Shown: in pieces, positions 8,095 through 16,967 of the stretch
Position numbering within the stretch: position 1 is the first letter of the stretch
Layout: every line of letters starts with the position of its first letter
Assembly (NCBI RefSeq): GCF_002953135.1
Contig: NZ_CP026372.1
Span: 124,001-188,000, forward strand
Direction of reading: 5' to 3'
From: Sphingobium sp. SCG-1
GTDB taxonomy: Bacteria; Pseudomonadota; Alphaproteobacteria; Sphingomonadales; Sphingomonadaceae
DNA length: 64,000 nt
Translations under genes and position numbers: made by a program
Notes under the pieces: generated by a model
The model's input: only the letters and a program-made list of their open reading frames with translations
What the model was told of the DNA's origin: nothing
Database searches by the model: none

Positions 8095-10695
8095 ATGGCC
8101 GACATCCAATCCACCGCCGCCGCTGCCCCCAGCGTCATTCACCGTTCCGATTATCGCCCGCCCGCATGGCTGGTGCCCGATGTCGCGCTCGACTTCCGGC
8201 TAGACGCTGCAGCGACCCAGGTACGCGCGAAGCTTTCGGTGGTACGTAATGGCGCACATAGCGATCCGTTGCGGCTGGACGGCGATGGGTTGATGCCGCG
8301 CATGATCCGCGTCGATGGCGTGGAACTCACCGCTGACCAATGGTCAATGGAGGCGGGCGCCCTCGTCATCGCACTCCCCGGCGCGGCCCATGAAGTGGAA
8401 ACGCTGGTCGAACTGTCGCCCACCACCAACACCCAGCTGATGGGGCTTTATGCGTCAGGCGGCTTGCTCTGCACGCAATGCGAGGCGCAGGGCTTCCGCC
8501 GGATCACCTTCTTCCCCGACCGCCCCGATGTGCTGTCGCGCTACAGCGTGCGGATGGAGGCAGACAAGGCGCTCTATCCTGTGCTGCTTGCCAATGGCGA
8601 CCCCGTCGGATCGGGCGATCTGGAAGGGGGCCGTCACTGGGCGCAATGGAACGACCCGTTCTTGAAGCCCTGCTATCTCTTCGCGCTGGTCGCAGCGGAC
8701 CTTGCCTGCAACGCCGACAGCTTCACCACCATGTCGGGCCGCGAAGTATCGCTCGGCATATGGGTCAGGCAAGCCGATCTGCCCCGCACCACCCACGCGA
8801 TGAAGGCGTTGAAGGACTCGATGGCCTGGGACGAGCGGGTCTATGGCCGCGAATATGATCTGGCCGTATTCAACATCGTCGCCGTCGCCGATTTCAACTT
8901 CGGCGCGATGGAGAACAAAGGCCTCAACATCTTCAATTCGCGCTACATCCTCGCCGATCCCGAGACCGCGACCGACATCGACTTCGATGGCGTGGAAGGC
9001 GTGGTGGCGCATGAATATTTTCACAACTGGTCGGGCAACCGCGTCACCTGCCGCGATTGGTTCCAGCTCTCGTTGAAGGAAGGCTTCACTGTCTTCCGCG
9101 ACCAGACTTTCTCCGCCGACATGGGATCGCCCGCCGTCAAGCGCATCGACGACGTCCGCATCCTGCGCGCTGCGCAGTTTCAGGAAGATTCCGGGCCGCT
9201 GGCGCATCCGATCCGCCCCGAATCCTATATGGAAATATCGAACTTCTACACCGCGACCATCTACAACAAGGGCGCGGAGATCATCCGGATGATGCATACG
9301 ATGCTGGGGCCGGAACGGTTCCGCGCGGGCACCGACCTCTATTTCGACCGGCACGACGGGCAGGCCGCGACTTGCGAGGATTTCGTGAAAGCGATGGAGG
9401 ACGGCGGTCAGATCGACCTCACACAGTTCCGTCTCTGGTACGAACAGGCGGGCACGCCGCGCGTCCGGGCGCTTCTGTCGCATGACCCGGTCAGCCGCGA
9501 GGCCCTGCTGACGCTTTCGCAAACTGTCCCCCCTACGCCCGGTCAGCCGGTCAAGAAACCCATGGCCATGCCGATCCGCGTCGCGCTGTTCGACCGCGCG
9601 ACGGACGCGCATCATGGCGACGAAACGCTGATGCTGACGCAGGCGGAGCAGACGTTCCGCTTTCCGGGATTTGCGGCACAACCTGTCCTGTCGATCAACC
9701 GCGGCTTCTCCGCCCCGGTCGTCATCGAAAGCGACCGCAGCCAGCAGGATCTCGCTTTCCTGTCCGCGCATGATGACGATCCCTTTGCCCGCTACGAAGC
9801 GATGCAGCAGTTGATGGTCAATGTGCTGGTCGGCACCGTGGCGGGTCAGGCGATGGACGACGCGCCCGTTATCGCCGCTATCCGCGACACGGTAGCCGAC
9901 GCCGCACTGGACGACGCCTTCATTGCCGAGGCGATCCGCCTGCCGAGCGAAAGCTACATCGGCGACCAGATGATGATGGTCGATCCCGACGCGATCCATA
10001 TCGCGCGCGAGCGGTTGCAGACGAAGATCGGCAAGACGCTGGAGACCGTCTGGCGCGATCTCCACGCCCGCACCGAAGCCAATGGCTTTTCGCTATCCTC
10101 CGCCGCCAAGGGAGCACGCAAGCTGCGCAACACCGCACTGAACTACCTCACAGCGTCGGGCGCTGTGGATGCGGACGATGTCGCCTTTACGCAATTCGAC
10201 CGTGCCGACAATATGACCGAGCGGCAGGGTGCGCTGTCGGTCCTCGCCAATGGCACCGGAGATCGCCGCGAAGCTGCGCTGGACATCTTCTACAATCGCT
10301 ATGCCGACGATCCGCTGGTGCTGGACAAATGGTTCCAGACACAGGCGCTGTCCTTCCACCTCGACACGCTGGCGATCGTCCGGGAACTAGGCCAGCACAA
10401 GGATTTCACGCTCGGCAATCCCAACCGGGTGCGTTCGCTTTTCGGTGCGTTCGCGGCGAACCAGTGGGGCTTCCATCAGGGCAATGGCGAAGGCTATCGC
10501 ATGGTCGCCGACATCATCATCGCGCTGGACCCGCTCAATCCGCAGACCGCCGCGCGACTGGTGCCGCCATTGGGTCGCTGGCGCCGGTTCGGGGCCCAGC
10601 GTGGCCAGGCAATGCGCGCCGAACTGGAGCGCATCCTCGCAACGCCGGGCTTGTCCAAGGATGTCATAGAGCAAGTGACCAAAAGTCTGGATTGA
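8095..10695 (+). CDS. pepN: Aminopeptidase N (M1 family)
   Basis: Cytoplasmic zinc metallopeptidase removing N-terminal residues from peptides; 866 residues, close to the ~870 of the E. coli enzyme. The exopeptidase motif GAMEN lies at 270-274, the zinc motif HEYFH at 306-310, and the third zinc ligand is E329 in LKEGF. The long C-terminal helical domain characteristic of PepN is present through the end. An AAGG sits just upstream of the ATG. The gene stands alone, divergent from the SDR gene 88 bases away and convergent with the Mla lipoprotein gene. All catalytic residues visible, so I expect it to be active. Confidence 0.96.
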   Translation: MADIQSTAAAAPSVIHRSDYRPPAWLVPDVALDFRLDAAATQVRAKLSVVRNGAHSDPLRLDGDGLMPRMIRVDGVELTADQWSMEAGALVIALPGAAHEVETLVELSPTTNTQLMGLYASGGLLCTQCEAQGFRRITFFPDRPDVLSRYSVRMEADKALYPVLLANGDPVGSGDLEGGRHWAQWNDPFLKPCYLFALVAADLACNADSFTTMSGREVSLGIWVRQADLPRTTHAMKALKDSMAWDERVYGREYDLAVFNIVAVADFNFGAMENKGLNIFNSRYILADPETATDIDFDGVEGVVAHEYFHNWSGNRVTCRDWFQLSLKEGFTVFRDQTFSADMGSPAVKRIDDVRILRAAQFQEDSGPLAHPIRPESYMEISNFYTATIYNKGAEIIRMMHTMLGPERFRAGTDLYFDRHDGQAATCEDFVKAMEDGGQIDLTQFRLWYEQAGTPRVRALLSHDPVSREALLTLSQTVPPTPGQPVKKPMAMPIRVALFDRATDAHHGDETLMLTQAEQTFRFPGFAAQPVLSINRGFSAPVVIESDRSQQDLAFLSAHDDDPFARYEAMQQLMVNVLVGTVAGQAMDDAPVIAAIRDTVADAALDDAFIAEAIRLPSESYIGDQMMMVDPDAIHIARERLQTKIGKTLETVWRDLHARTEANGFSLSSAAKGARKLRNTALNYLTASGAVDADDVAFTQFDRADNMTERQGALSVLANGTGDRREAALDIFYNRYADDPLVLDKWFQTQALSFHLDTLAIVRELGQHKDFTLGNPNRVRSLFGAFAANQWGFHQGNGEGYRMVADIIIALDPLNPQTAARLVPPLGRWRRFGAQRGQAMRAELERILATPGLSKDVIEQVTKSLD

Positions 10696-10732
10696 CGAGC
10701 ACCAGACTACTGCTTTCGCAGGAGGGCGGAAT

Positions 10733-11329
10733 TTAGCTCGCGCTTACCCACGCCGCCACTTCCGCCGCGACCTTGTTCGCCGCCTGGTTGATCGGCGCGC
10801 CGACACTGGCCGCGTCGATGGTCCCCACCGGCACGCTGGCGGAGAAACGCTTGCGCTTCACAGCGGCGCCGCCGCCCGGCGCCAGCGTTGCGTCGTAGGT
10901 GACGACCGCCATGTTAGTCTGCGCATCCACACCGAAGTCGATCAGCTCACCGAGCAACCGCCGACCGGGATCGGTGCTATACTGGCCCGGATCGAGCACC
11001 AGCGTATTGCCCCCCGCCGCAATCGTCTCGGTCAGCAGGTGCTGAAACATCTGGCGCGGGCTATCGACCCACTGCGCATTCTGCACATAAGCGACCGAAG
11101 TCGCGTTCACCTGCACTGGCACGCGCACGGTATCCAGCTTCTTGGGCGTTTCGGGCGCCAGCACGGTGATGCTCGTACCCGCTGCGCTCGTCCTCTCCGT
11201 GCCCGCCACGACTCGCGCGTCAGAACTGAGCGAAAGCAATTGCGCGGGCGGCTTGCTCCCGAAGGATACGCAGGCGGAGAGCGACAGCGCCGCCAGCACG
11301 GGAAGCAGGATTCTCGTATTACGGATCAT
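10733..11329 (-). CDS. ABC-transport auxiliary lipoprotein (PqiC/Mla-associated)
   Basis: Small lipoprotein of about 198 residues closing the Mla-type operon. The start at 11329 (MIRNTRILLPVLAALSLSAC) gives a clean lipoprotein signal with lipobox LSAC, and AGAAGGG precedes it; an upstream in-frame ATG overlaps the mlaD-like stop and lacks a ribosome site. The mature part resembles the ABC-type auxiliary lipoprotein family (DUF330/PqiC-like) that accompanies MCE transporters and sits in the periplasm, probably at the outer membrane. Role in lipid transfer is inferred from the operon: permease, ATPase and MCE protein lie directly upstream. Confidence 0.82.
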   Translation of the reverse strand: MIRNTRILLPVLAALSLSACVSFGSKPPAQLLSLSSDARVVAGTERTSAAGTSITVLAPETPKKLDTVRVPVQVNATSVAYVQNAQWVDSPRQMFQHLLTETIAAGGNTLVLDPGQYSTDPGRRLLGELIDFGVDAQTNMAVVTYDATLAPGGGAAVKRKRFSASVPVGTIDAASVGAPINQAANKVAAEVAAWVSAS

Positions 11330-11343
11330 CGAATGAACCCTTC

Positions 11344-12303
11344 TCATTTCTTATAGTCCGGCAGCTTGGGCGATCCGATCAGCGATCCCGCCCCCTGCTG
11401 GTCCAGTTTCTCCGAAATCGCGCGGAACGAGCGCGTCATTTCACGCAGGTCGCGTACCAGCAGGCCCACTTCCGGCATCGTCTGTTGCGAGAAAGCACGC
11501 ACGCCCGGCTGTGCCTCGGCCACCGTCTTGTCTAACGTTTCGATGCTGTGGCTGGCCGACTGGATCGTCTTGCGCAAGTCGCCGATCAACGGCCGGCCTT
11601 CCTCGTTCAGCAACGAGTTCGTCGTCGCCGTCAACTTCGCGATCTCGTCTGCCGCAAGGCCCGCCTTCTGCACCATCACTCGCGTTTCCGCCAAAGTCGC
11701 AGCGATCTCCGGCCCACGATCGGCCAGATTGCCGGACAGGCGATCGACATTGGCCAAAATGCCTGAAATGCTCTGCTGGTTCTTATCGCTCAGCATTTCC
11801 GTGAGGCGCTCGGTCAGGGTCGAAAGGCGCTGGAGCAATTGCGGCGCGCTGTTCAACAATTCACCGAATGCCCCCGGTTTGGTCGGGATCACCGGCACGC
11901 CATCAGGGCAAGCCGCGGCGGCATTAATTTCCGGGCACACGATCGGCGGCGCACCCTTGACCGCACCGTCCAGCACGATCTCCGAGAGGCCCGTAAAACT
12001 GCCCTGAATGGTCGCGGTCGTGCCCTGAAGAATGGGCGTGCCTTCCTTCACCGTGATCCGCACCTTCACGAAGCCCGGATCGCGCTTCCACAGCTCGATG
12101 TCCTTGATCTGCCCCGACGGCACGCCCGCAAACGTGACCGCCGACCCCTTGGCCAAGCCGTTCACCGACTGCTTGAAGTAGATGTCATATTCAACGTCGT
12201 CACCACCCGCCACGCGGGAGAACCAGAAGGCCGCTATCATGATCGCGGCGAGCAACAGCAGCACCACCGATCCCACGAGCACATTGTTCGAACGTGTTTC
12301 CAT
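11344..12303 (-). CDS. MlaD-family MCE lipid-transport protein
   Basis: Periplasmic substrate-binding component of an Mla-like phospholipid transporter, 319 residues. One N-terminal membrane anchor (about residues 8-28, NVLVGSVVLLLLAAIMIAAF) is followed by the MCE domain with the usual start VEYDIYFKQSVNGLAKGS and GVPSGQIKDIEL. A long helical C-terminal part (about 150-300) has heptad-like spacing typical of single-MCE-domain proteins with extended tails. It lies 3 bases after the ATPase gene, so cotranscription is nearly certain. The direction of lipid movement cannot be judged from sequence. Confidence 0.92.
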   Translation of the reverse strand: METRSNNVLVGSVVLLLLAAIMIAAFWFSRVAGGDDVEYDIYFKQSVNGLAKGSAVTFAGVPSGQIKDIELWKRDPGFVKVRITVKEGTPILQGTTATIQGSFTGLSEIVLDGAVKGAPPIVCPEINAAAACPDGVPVIPTKPGAFGELLNSAPQLLQRLSTLTERLTEMLSDKNQQSISGILANVDRLSGNLADRGPEIAATLAETRVMVQKAGLAADEIAKLTATTNSLLNEEGRPLIGDLRKTIQSASHSIETLDKTVAEAQPGVRAFSQQTMPEVGLLVRDLREMTRSFRAISEKLDQQGAGSLIGSPKLPDYKK

Positions 12304-12306
12304 AGC

Positions 12307-13185
12307 CTATTGCCCTTCCGCCTGCGCGCCGCTGGCAAATTCCCGCTTGGGTTTCTGCTGCGCGGAGACCGCGGCGCGCCCGCGCGGTCCATTGAAATAT
12401 TCCTGTATCCACGGATGATCCATGGCCAGCAGTTCCTCGATCGTCCCGACCGCGATCACGCGTTTGTCGGCCAGCACCGCCACTCGGTCACAGATCGAGA
12501 ACAGCGTATCGAGGTCATGGGTGATGAGAAACACCGTCAGGCCCAGCGTCTGCTGCAACTGCCGCGTCTGTTCGTCGAACGCGGCCGCGCCGATAGGGTC
12601 CAGTCCCGCCGTCGGCTCGTCAAGGAACAAGAGGTCCGGATCGAGCGCCAGCGCGCGGGCCAACCCGGCCCGCTTGCGCATACCGCCCGACAGCTCGGAC
12701 GGATATTTGGGCCCGGCTTCGGGCGGCAGACCCGTCATGCGAATCTTGAAAGCGGCAATCTCATCGCGGAGCCGCGCGCCGATGTTGGGGTAATATTCAC
12801 GTAGCGGCACTTCCACATTCTCGGCGACCGTCAGCGTCGAGAATAGCGCCCCACCTTGGAACAGCACGCCCCAGCGCTTGCGGATCGCAAGGGCTGCCTC
12901 ATCGTCCAGCCGCCCTACCATCGACTCGCCGAAAACGTTGACTTCGCCGGCATCGGGCGTCTGCAAACCAATGATAGAGCGCATCAGTACCGATTTGCCC
13001 GTGCCCGACCCGCCGACCACGCCCAATATCTCGCCCTTGCGCACGTCAAGGTCGAGATTCTCGTGCACCGTCTGGTCGCCGAAGCTGTTGCGGAGGCCAC
13101 GCACCGAAATGGCGACGTCGGACGCCTGCACCGCCTCCTCCAGCCGCCGCTCCGCCTCCATAGCTGTCTCTTCCTCGGCCGTCAT
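12307..13185 (-). CDS. Mla-type ABC transporter ATP-binding protein
   Basis: ATPase of the MCE lipid transporter, 292 residues. Walker A GGSGTGKS (58-65), signature LSGGMRKR and Walker B LLFLDEPTAGLDP are all present. The start at 13185 is chosen because its ATG overlaps the stop of the permease gene (ATGA, bases 13182-13185), the same coupling seen elsewhere in this window; the open frame extends upstream inside the permease gene and is not real coding. The first ~22 residues are Glu-rich. Cytoplasmic, pairing with the permease upstream. Confidence 0.93.
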   Translation of the reverse strand: MTAEEETAMEAERRLEEAVQASDVAISVRGLRNSFGDQTVHENLDLDVRKGEILGVVGGSGTGKSVLMRSIIGLQTPDAGEVNVFGESMVGRLDDEAALAIRKRWGVLFQGGALFSTLTVAENVEVPLREYYPNIGARLRDEIAAFKIRMTGLPPEAGPKYPSELSGGMRKRAGLARALALDPDLLFLDEPTAGLDPIGAAAFDEQTRQLQQTLGLTVFLITHDLDTLFSICDRVAVLADKRVIAVGTIEELLAMDHPWIQEYFNGPRGRAAVSAQQKPKREFASGAQAEGQ

Positions 13186-14291
13186 ATCCAGCCTACCCAA
13201 GTGAAGAATACGGCAAAGAACGAATCCAACACGATGACGAGGAAGATCGCCTGCACAACGGCTGCGGTCGTGCGGTTGCCGACTTCCTCCGCATTGGCCT
13301 TGACCTGCATCCCCTGAAAGCAACCGCACATGGCGATGATCAGGCCAAAGACCGGGGCCTTTATCATGCCGACATAGATGTCCGTGATCGGCACCACTTC
13401 ACGCAGTCGCTGGACGAAGGTGACCGGAGGGATATCCAGCGCCACGGCGCACAGGAACCCGCCCCCGATGATCGCAGCGATCGAGGCATAGAAACCCAGC
13501 AGCGGCATCATCACAACCGCCGCGATGACGCGCGGCATCACCAGCGCCTCCATCGGCGACACGCCGATCGTCCGCATCGCGTCTATCTCTTCGGTCAGTT
13601 TCATCGTGCCGATCTGCGCCGCAAAGGCGGAACCGGAACGCCCGGCAACCATGATAGCAGTCATCAGCACGCCAAGTTCGCGAAACGTCAGCCGTCCGAC
13701 CAGGTTGATCGTCATCACTTCCAGACCGAACTGGCGCAACTGCACCGATCCCTGCTGCGCAATGACGATTCCGATCAGGAAGCTCATCAGGCCGATGATC
13801 GCCAGCGCGGACACGCCGACGACTTCAAGCCGCTGGACGATAGCGTTCCAGCGCAACCGCCGCGGGTGCCGGATCAGCATCCACGACGTAATTAAAGTGG
13901 CGCCGAAAAAGCCAAGGAGTCCTAGCAGCGTGCTGCCTGCCGTGCGCGTTGCCGCCCCGATCTCGCCCAGCACGCGCAGCAACGGCGGTGTAGCATCAGG
14001 ACGGATCGAAATCTGCTGCTCGTCGCGCCCCACTTCGGCGATCAGACGCGTCGCATCTTCGCTTGCACCGGAAATTTCCGCATTATGACGGCTCGCGAAC
14101 CGATGAACCGTCCAGGCCCCGATCGTGTCGAGATGCTCGACATTGCCCAGATCGACCTGGCTCACGGGTCCGCCGATCGCATCCAGCCGGTCGGGCAGAG
14201 TGCCCAGATGCGCAACCGCCAGATTGCCTGATAGACGGACGACAGCGCCGCCGTCGCGCATATCCTCCTGAAGGTCTGCTGGTTGCATCAT
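13182..14291 (-). CDS. MlaE-family permease with N-terminal STAS-like domain
   Basis: Inner-membrane permease of the MCE transporter, 369 residues. The last ~250 residues form the MlaE domain with FRELGVLMTAIMVAGRSGSA and GTMKLTEEIDAMRTIG, both hallmark motifs, and five or so hydrophobic segments. The first ~100 residues (GAVVRLSGNLAVAHLG ... VDLGNVEHLDTIGAW) look like a STAS domain, the fold of the separate MlaB protein in E. coli, so MlaB and MlaE functions are fused here. First gene of the four-gene lipid transport operon. The fusion is known in other proteobacteria. Confidence 0.9.
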   Translation of the reverse strand: MMQPADLQEDMRDGGAVVRLSGNLAVAHLGTLPDRLDAIGGPVSQVDLGNVEHLDTIGAWTVHRFASRHNAEISGASEDATRLIAEVGRDEQQISIRPDATPPLLRVLGEIGAATRTAGSTLLGLLGFFGATLITSWMLIRHPRRLRWNAIVQRLEVVGVSALAIIGLMSFLIGIVIAQQGSVQLRQFGLEVMTINLVGRLTFRELGVLMTAIMVAGRSGSAFAAQIGTMKLTEEIDAMRTIGVSPMEALVMPRVIAAVVMMPLLGFYASIAAIIGGGFLCAVALDIPPVTFVQRLREVVPITDIYVGMIKAPVFGLIIAMCGCFQGMQVKANAEEVGNRTTAAVVQAIFLVIVLDSFFAVFFTWVGWI

Positions 14292-14390
14292 CTGGCTGGA
14301 GTATCTGGTCCATTATCGGTTGCACGGCAAGCCGAAACGGCCCATCTCAACGACAGAACGTGGGGCAGGCAGGAAAGTTTCGGAAGCGGC

Positions 14391-15107
14391 ATGGAAACCA
14401 GCGCCTCATGCGACAATCCGGTCGCTGTCGGTCCCGTTCACAAAATTGCCTTGTATGACATGGACCGCACCGTCACCGTGACGGGCACATATAGCGGCTT
14501 CCTGATGCACATCGCTCTGGCGCTCTCCCCCTGGCGGCTCATCTTTCTGCCGCTGGTGCCGCTGGTGATGCTCGCTTACATCCTGCGGCTCATACCGCGA
14601 TCGCGCGTCAAGGAATGGAACCAGACGCTTATGATCGGGCACAAGGTCCGGCGGGAGCGTCTGACATCCCATCTGGAAAGCTATGCGGATAAGGTGATGG
14701 CGGGTAACATCCGCAAGGGCGCGCTGACTCAGATCGCGCAGGATCGCGCGGATGGCTATCATCTCGTTCTCGCGACCGCCTCCTATCGCCTCTATGTCGA
14801 AGCCATCGCAAGACGCCTCGGCTTCGACACCGTAATCGCCACCGATCATCTGAGCCAGGATCTGACTTACCTCCGCGCCCGGATCGCCGGGGAGAATTGC
14901 TATGATGAAGGCAAGCTGCGGATGATCGAGGCATGGATGGCGCGCCATGGCATCGCTCGTGCCACCACGCACATCCGCGCCTATTCCGATCATGTGTCGG
15001 ATGCGCCGATGCTCGACTTCGCTGATGAACCCCATGCCGCCAATCCGCATAAGGCTCTGGCGCGGCTGGCAGTGGAGAAGGGGTGGCCGCGCATCGATTG
15101 GGTCTGA
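14391..15107 (+). CDS. HAD-family (SerB/IB-type) phosphatase-like protein
   Basis: Haloacid dehalogenase superfamily protein, 238 residues. The nucleophile motif is YDMDRT (D23, acid/base D25); motif II is LATASY, and YSDHVSDAPML supplies the acidic motif IV. An unusual hydrophobic stretch at about residues 45-68 (ALSPWRLIFLPLVPLVMLAY) lies in the cap position and suggests membrane attachment. GGAAGCGG precedes the ATG at 14391; an upstream in-frame ATG at 14283 overlaps the divergent permease start and is less likely. Phosphoserine phosphatase-like proteins with this layout are common in sphingomonads; the substrate is unknown. Confidence 0.8.
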   Translation: METSASCDNPVAVGPVHKIALYDMDRTVTVTGTYSGFLMHIALALSPWRLIFLPLVPLVMLAYILRLIPRSRVKEWNQTLMIGHKVRRERLTSHLESYADKVMAGNIRKGALTQIAQDRADGYHLVLATASYRLYVEAIARRLGFDTVIATDHLSQDLTYLRARIAGENCYDEGKLRMIEAWMARHGIARATTHIRAYSDHVSDAPMLDFADEPHAANPHKALARLAVEKGWPRIDWV

Positions 15108-15122
15108 AGTCATAACCGGACA

Positions 15123-15151
15123 TTGACAGTCCCGCGCACCCCAATTAATCG
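15123..15151 (+). promoter_or_regulatory. Candidate marR promoter (TTGACA/TAATCG)
   Basis: A perfect -35 hexamer TTGACA (15123-15128) is followed after 17 bases by TAATCG (15146-15151), placing the start of transcription around the marR start codon. The -10 is a weak match. If right, the message is leaderless or nearly so and begins within the palindrome described next. Confidence 0.45.
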
Positions 15152-15164
15152 ATGCATATGCATC
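15151..15164. promoter_or_regulatory. Perfect palindrome over the marR start (candidate operator)
   Basis: GATGCATATGCATC is a perfect 14-bp palindrome that contains both candidate marR start codons (15152 and 15158) and lies at the predicted transcription start. MarR proteins bind such palindromes as dimers and often repress their own promoter; autoregulation of the marR-MFS pair is a reasonable inference. Confidence 0.5.
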
Positions 15165-15583
15165 AATCTTCTGTCTGCGCCTGCACCGCCCTCCGCAAAG
15201 CATCCCGCGCCATCACGCGCGTCTATGACGATGCGCTGTCGGAGCAGGGCATGACGACCACCCAATTCGCGATCCTGCGTAATCTTGCCCGAGGCGAAAT
15301 CGTGCTCAGCCGTCTGGCGGAGCGACTGGTGATGGACCGCACCTCGCTCTACCGGACGATCACGCCCGTTATCCGGGAAGGATGGGCTGAGATCATCCCG
15401 GATGGCAAACGCTCGAAGATAGCACACCTGACCGACGCCGGTCGCGCTGCGCTGGAGCGAGCGACACCGGCATGGGAAGCCACTCAGTCGCGGTTCGTCG
15501 ATGAGCTTGGCGTCGCCGAGTGGCAAAGCCTGCAAGCGACACTGAACACGCTGGTTCAATTGTCGGTAAAGGCGGAATCATGA
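15152..15583 (+). CDS. MarR-family transcriptional regulator
   Basis: Winged-helix DNA-binding protein of up to 143 residues. The core matches MarR proteins: TTQFAILRNLARGE, the recognition region LSRLAERLVMDRTSLYRTITPVIREG and the wing DGKRSKIAHLTDAG. There is a Cys pair early (SVCACTALRKASRAITRVYDD), a pattern found in a MarR subgroup. No ribosome site precedes the start; 15158 (MHQSS) is an alternative ATG. Its stop overlaps the MFS start (ATGA at 15580-15583), a typical regulator-exporter pair in which the regulator senses the transported compound. Ligand unknown. Confidence 0.87.
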   Translation: MHMHQSSVCACTALRKASRAITRVYDDALSEQGMTTTQFAILRNLARGEIVLSRLAERLVMDRTSLYRTITPVIREGWAEIIPDGKRSKIAHLTDAGRAALERATPAWEATQSRFVDELGVAEWQSLQATLNTLVQLSVKAES

Positions 15584-16863
15584 CTCAATTTCGCCGTCCA
15601 CTTCTTCGCTGGCATCCGGCCGGGTTCGTCCTCGCCATTACCTTCGTGTCGCTGCTCGTCGCGGCAGGACTGCGCTCGGCCCCCAGCGTCATGATGGTGC
15701 CGCTGGAGCTGCACTTCGGCTGGAGCCGCGCCACGACATCGCTGACTGCCGCCACCGGCATCTTCCTCTACGGCTTGGCCGGACCGTTTGCCGCCGCGCT
15801 AATGATGTCGCTCGGGATCAGGCGGACGATGCTGGCGGGCATCGGATTGATGGCGGCGGCGACATTCGCAAGCCAGTGGATGAGCCTTCCCTGGCATTAT
15901 GTCGCCACATGGGGCGTGCTGTCGGGGATCGGCAGCGGCGCTATCGCCACGGTCCTCGGCGCTGCGGTGGTCAATCGCTGGTTTGCCAAGCATCAGGGGC
16001 TCGCAATGGGCCTGCTCAGCGCCAGCGCGGCGACCGGCGCGCTTGTGTTCCTGCCGGCGCTGGCTTGGCTCACTCGCGAAGGCGCGTGGAAGCCCGTGGT
16101 GCTGACCGTCAGTCTGGCATGCCTGCTCCTTATCCCGATTGTCGCCTTCTTCATGCCGGAGCGTCCCTCCGATGTCGGTGCCACGCGCATCGGCGAGACT
16201 CCAGAGAGCATCCCGCCTTCGCCGATCAAACAGGCGCGCACCGCAGGAGGCGCTGTCTCCGCGCTCACCGCTGCCGCCCGCGTACCGATGTTCTGGCTGC
16301 TGTTCGGCACCTTCTTCGTCTGCGGTCTGACGACCAATGGCCTGATCGGCGTCCACATGATCGCGTTCTGCGGCGACCATGGCATCGCGCCCGTGGCGGC
16401 GGCGGGGTTGCTCTCGATGATGGGTTTCTTCGACCTGATCGGCACCACCGCCTCGGGTTGGCTCACCGACCGCTATGATCCGCGCCGCTTGCTGTTCGTC
16501 TATTACGGGCTGCGAGGCTTGTCGCTGATCGCCCTTCCGTTTCTCGACTTTGGCCCGATCAGCCTCGCGGCGTTCGCGATCTTCTACGGCCTCGACTGGA
16601 TTGCGACGGTTCCCCCAACGATGAAGCTCACCAATCAAGCCTTCGGCGAAGCGCAGGCGCCTATTGTCTTCGGCTGGATCATGGTCGGCCACCAACTTGG
16701 CGCCGCCACCGCAGCATTCGGCGCAGGCCTCATTCGGGAGCAGGCTGGCAGTTATCTGCCAGCCTTCATCTCGGCCGGAGTGTTCGCGATCCTCGCCGCC
16801 ATCGCAGTTCTTGCTCGACAATTCTCCAAGGGCTCGGGCCAAATACCGGCGTTCGGCCGCTAA
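15580..16863 (+). CDS. MFS transporter
   Basis: Major facilitator with about 12 membrane segments, 427 residues. The start at 15580 overlaps the marR stop (ATGA) and AAAGGCGG lies upstream, which outweighs an upstream in-frame codon inside marR. The central cytoplasmic loop (about residues 185-230) separates two six-helix halves; GWLTDRYDPRRLL is the second-half version of the MFS loop motif. The sequence looks like the oxalate/formate antiporter-like (RhmT/YhjX-like) section of MFS. Coupled to marR, so likely inducible. Substrate unknown. Confidence 0.86.
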   Translation: MTQFRRPLLRWHPAGFVLAITFVSLLVAAGLRSAPSVMMVPLELHFGWSRATTSLTAATGIFLYGLAGPFAAALMMSLGIRRTMLAGIGLMAAATFASQWMSLPWHYVATWGVLSGIGSGAIATVLGAAVVNRWFAKHQGLAMGLLSASAATGALVFLPALAWLTREGAWKPVVLTVSLACLLLIPIVAFFMPERPSDVGATRIGETPESIPPSPIKQARTAGGAVSALTAAARVPMFWLLFGTFFVCGLTTNGLIGVHMIAFCGDHGIAPVAAAGLLSMMGFFDLIGTTASGWLTDRYDPRRLLFVYYGLRGLSLIALPFLDFGPISLAAFAIFYGLDWIATVPPTMKLTNQAFGEAQAPIVFGWIMVGHQLGAATAAFGAGLIREQAGSYLPAFISAGVFAILAAIAVLARQFSKGSGQIPAFGR

Positions 16864-16930
16864 CGAGACTTCAATTTCGGCTGTTCCAGCCTGTGGTTTT
16901 CCCCACTCTCCTCGTTTTACGTGGTCGGGG

Positions 16931-16967
16931 GCATCTTCGCCTCTGATCTCCGGAGAGGCGAGGATGC
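16931..16967 (+). promoter_or_regulatory. Hairpin covering the ribosome site and start codon
   Basis: GCATCTTCGCCTCT (16931-16944) can pair with AGAGGCGAGGATGC (16954-16967), 13 of 14 positions matching around a 9-base loop. The 3' arm contains most of the ribosome site (GAGAGGCGAGG) and the ATG at 16964 of the aminotransferase. Such a structure should hide the start and would have to be opened for translation; what opens it is unknown. Confidence 0.5.

Noticed and set aside
8455..10065. Long minus-strand open frame opposite pepN
   Set aside because: pepN shows complete catalytic motifs in the plus frame; the opposite frame has no domain or ribosome site.
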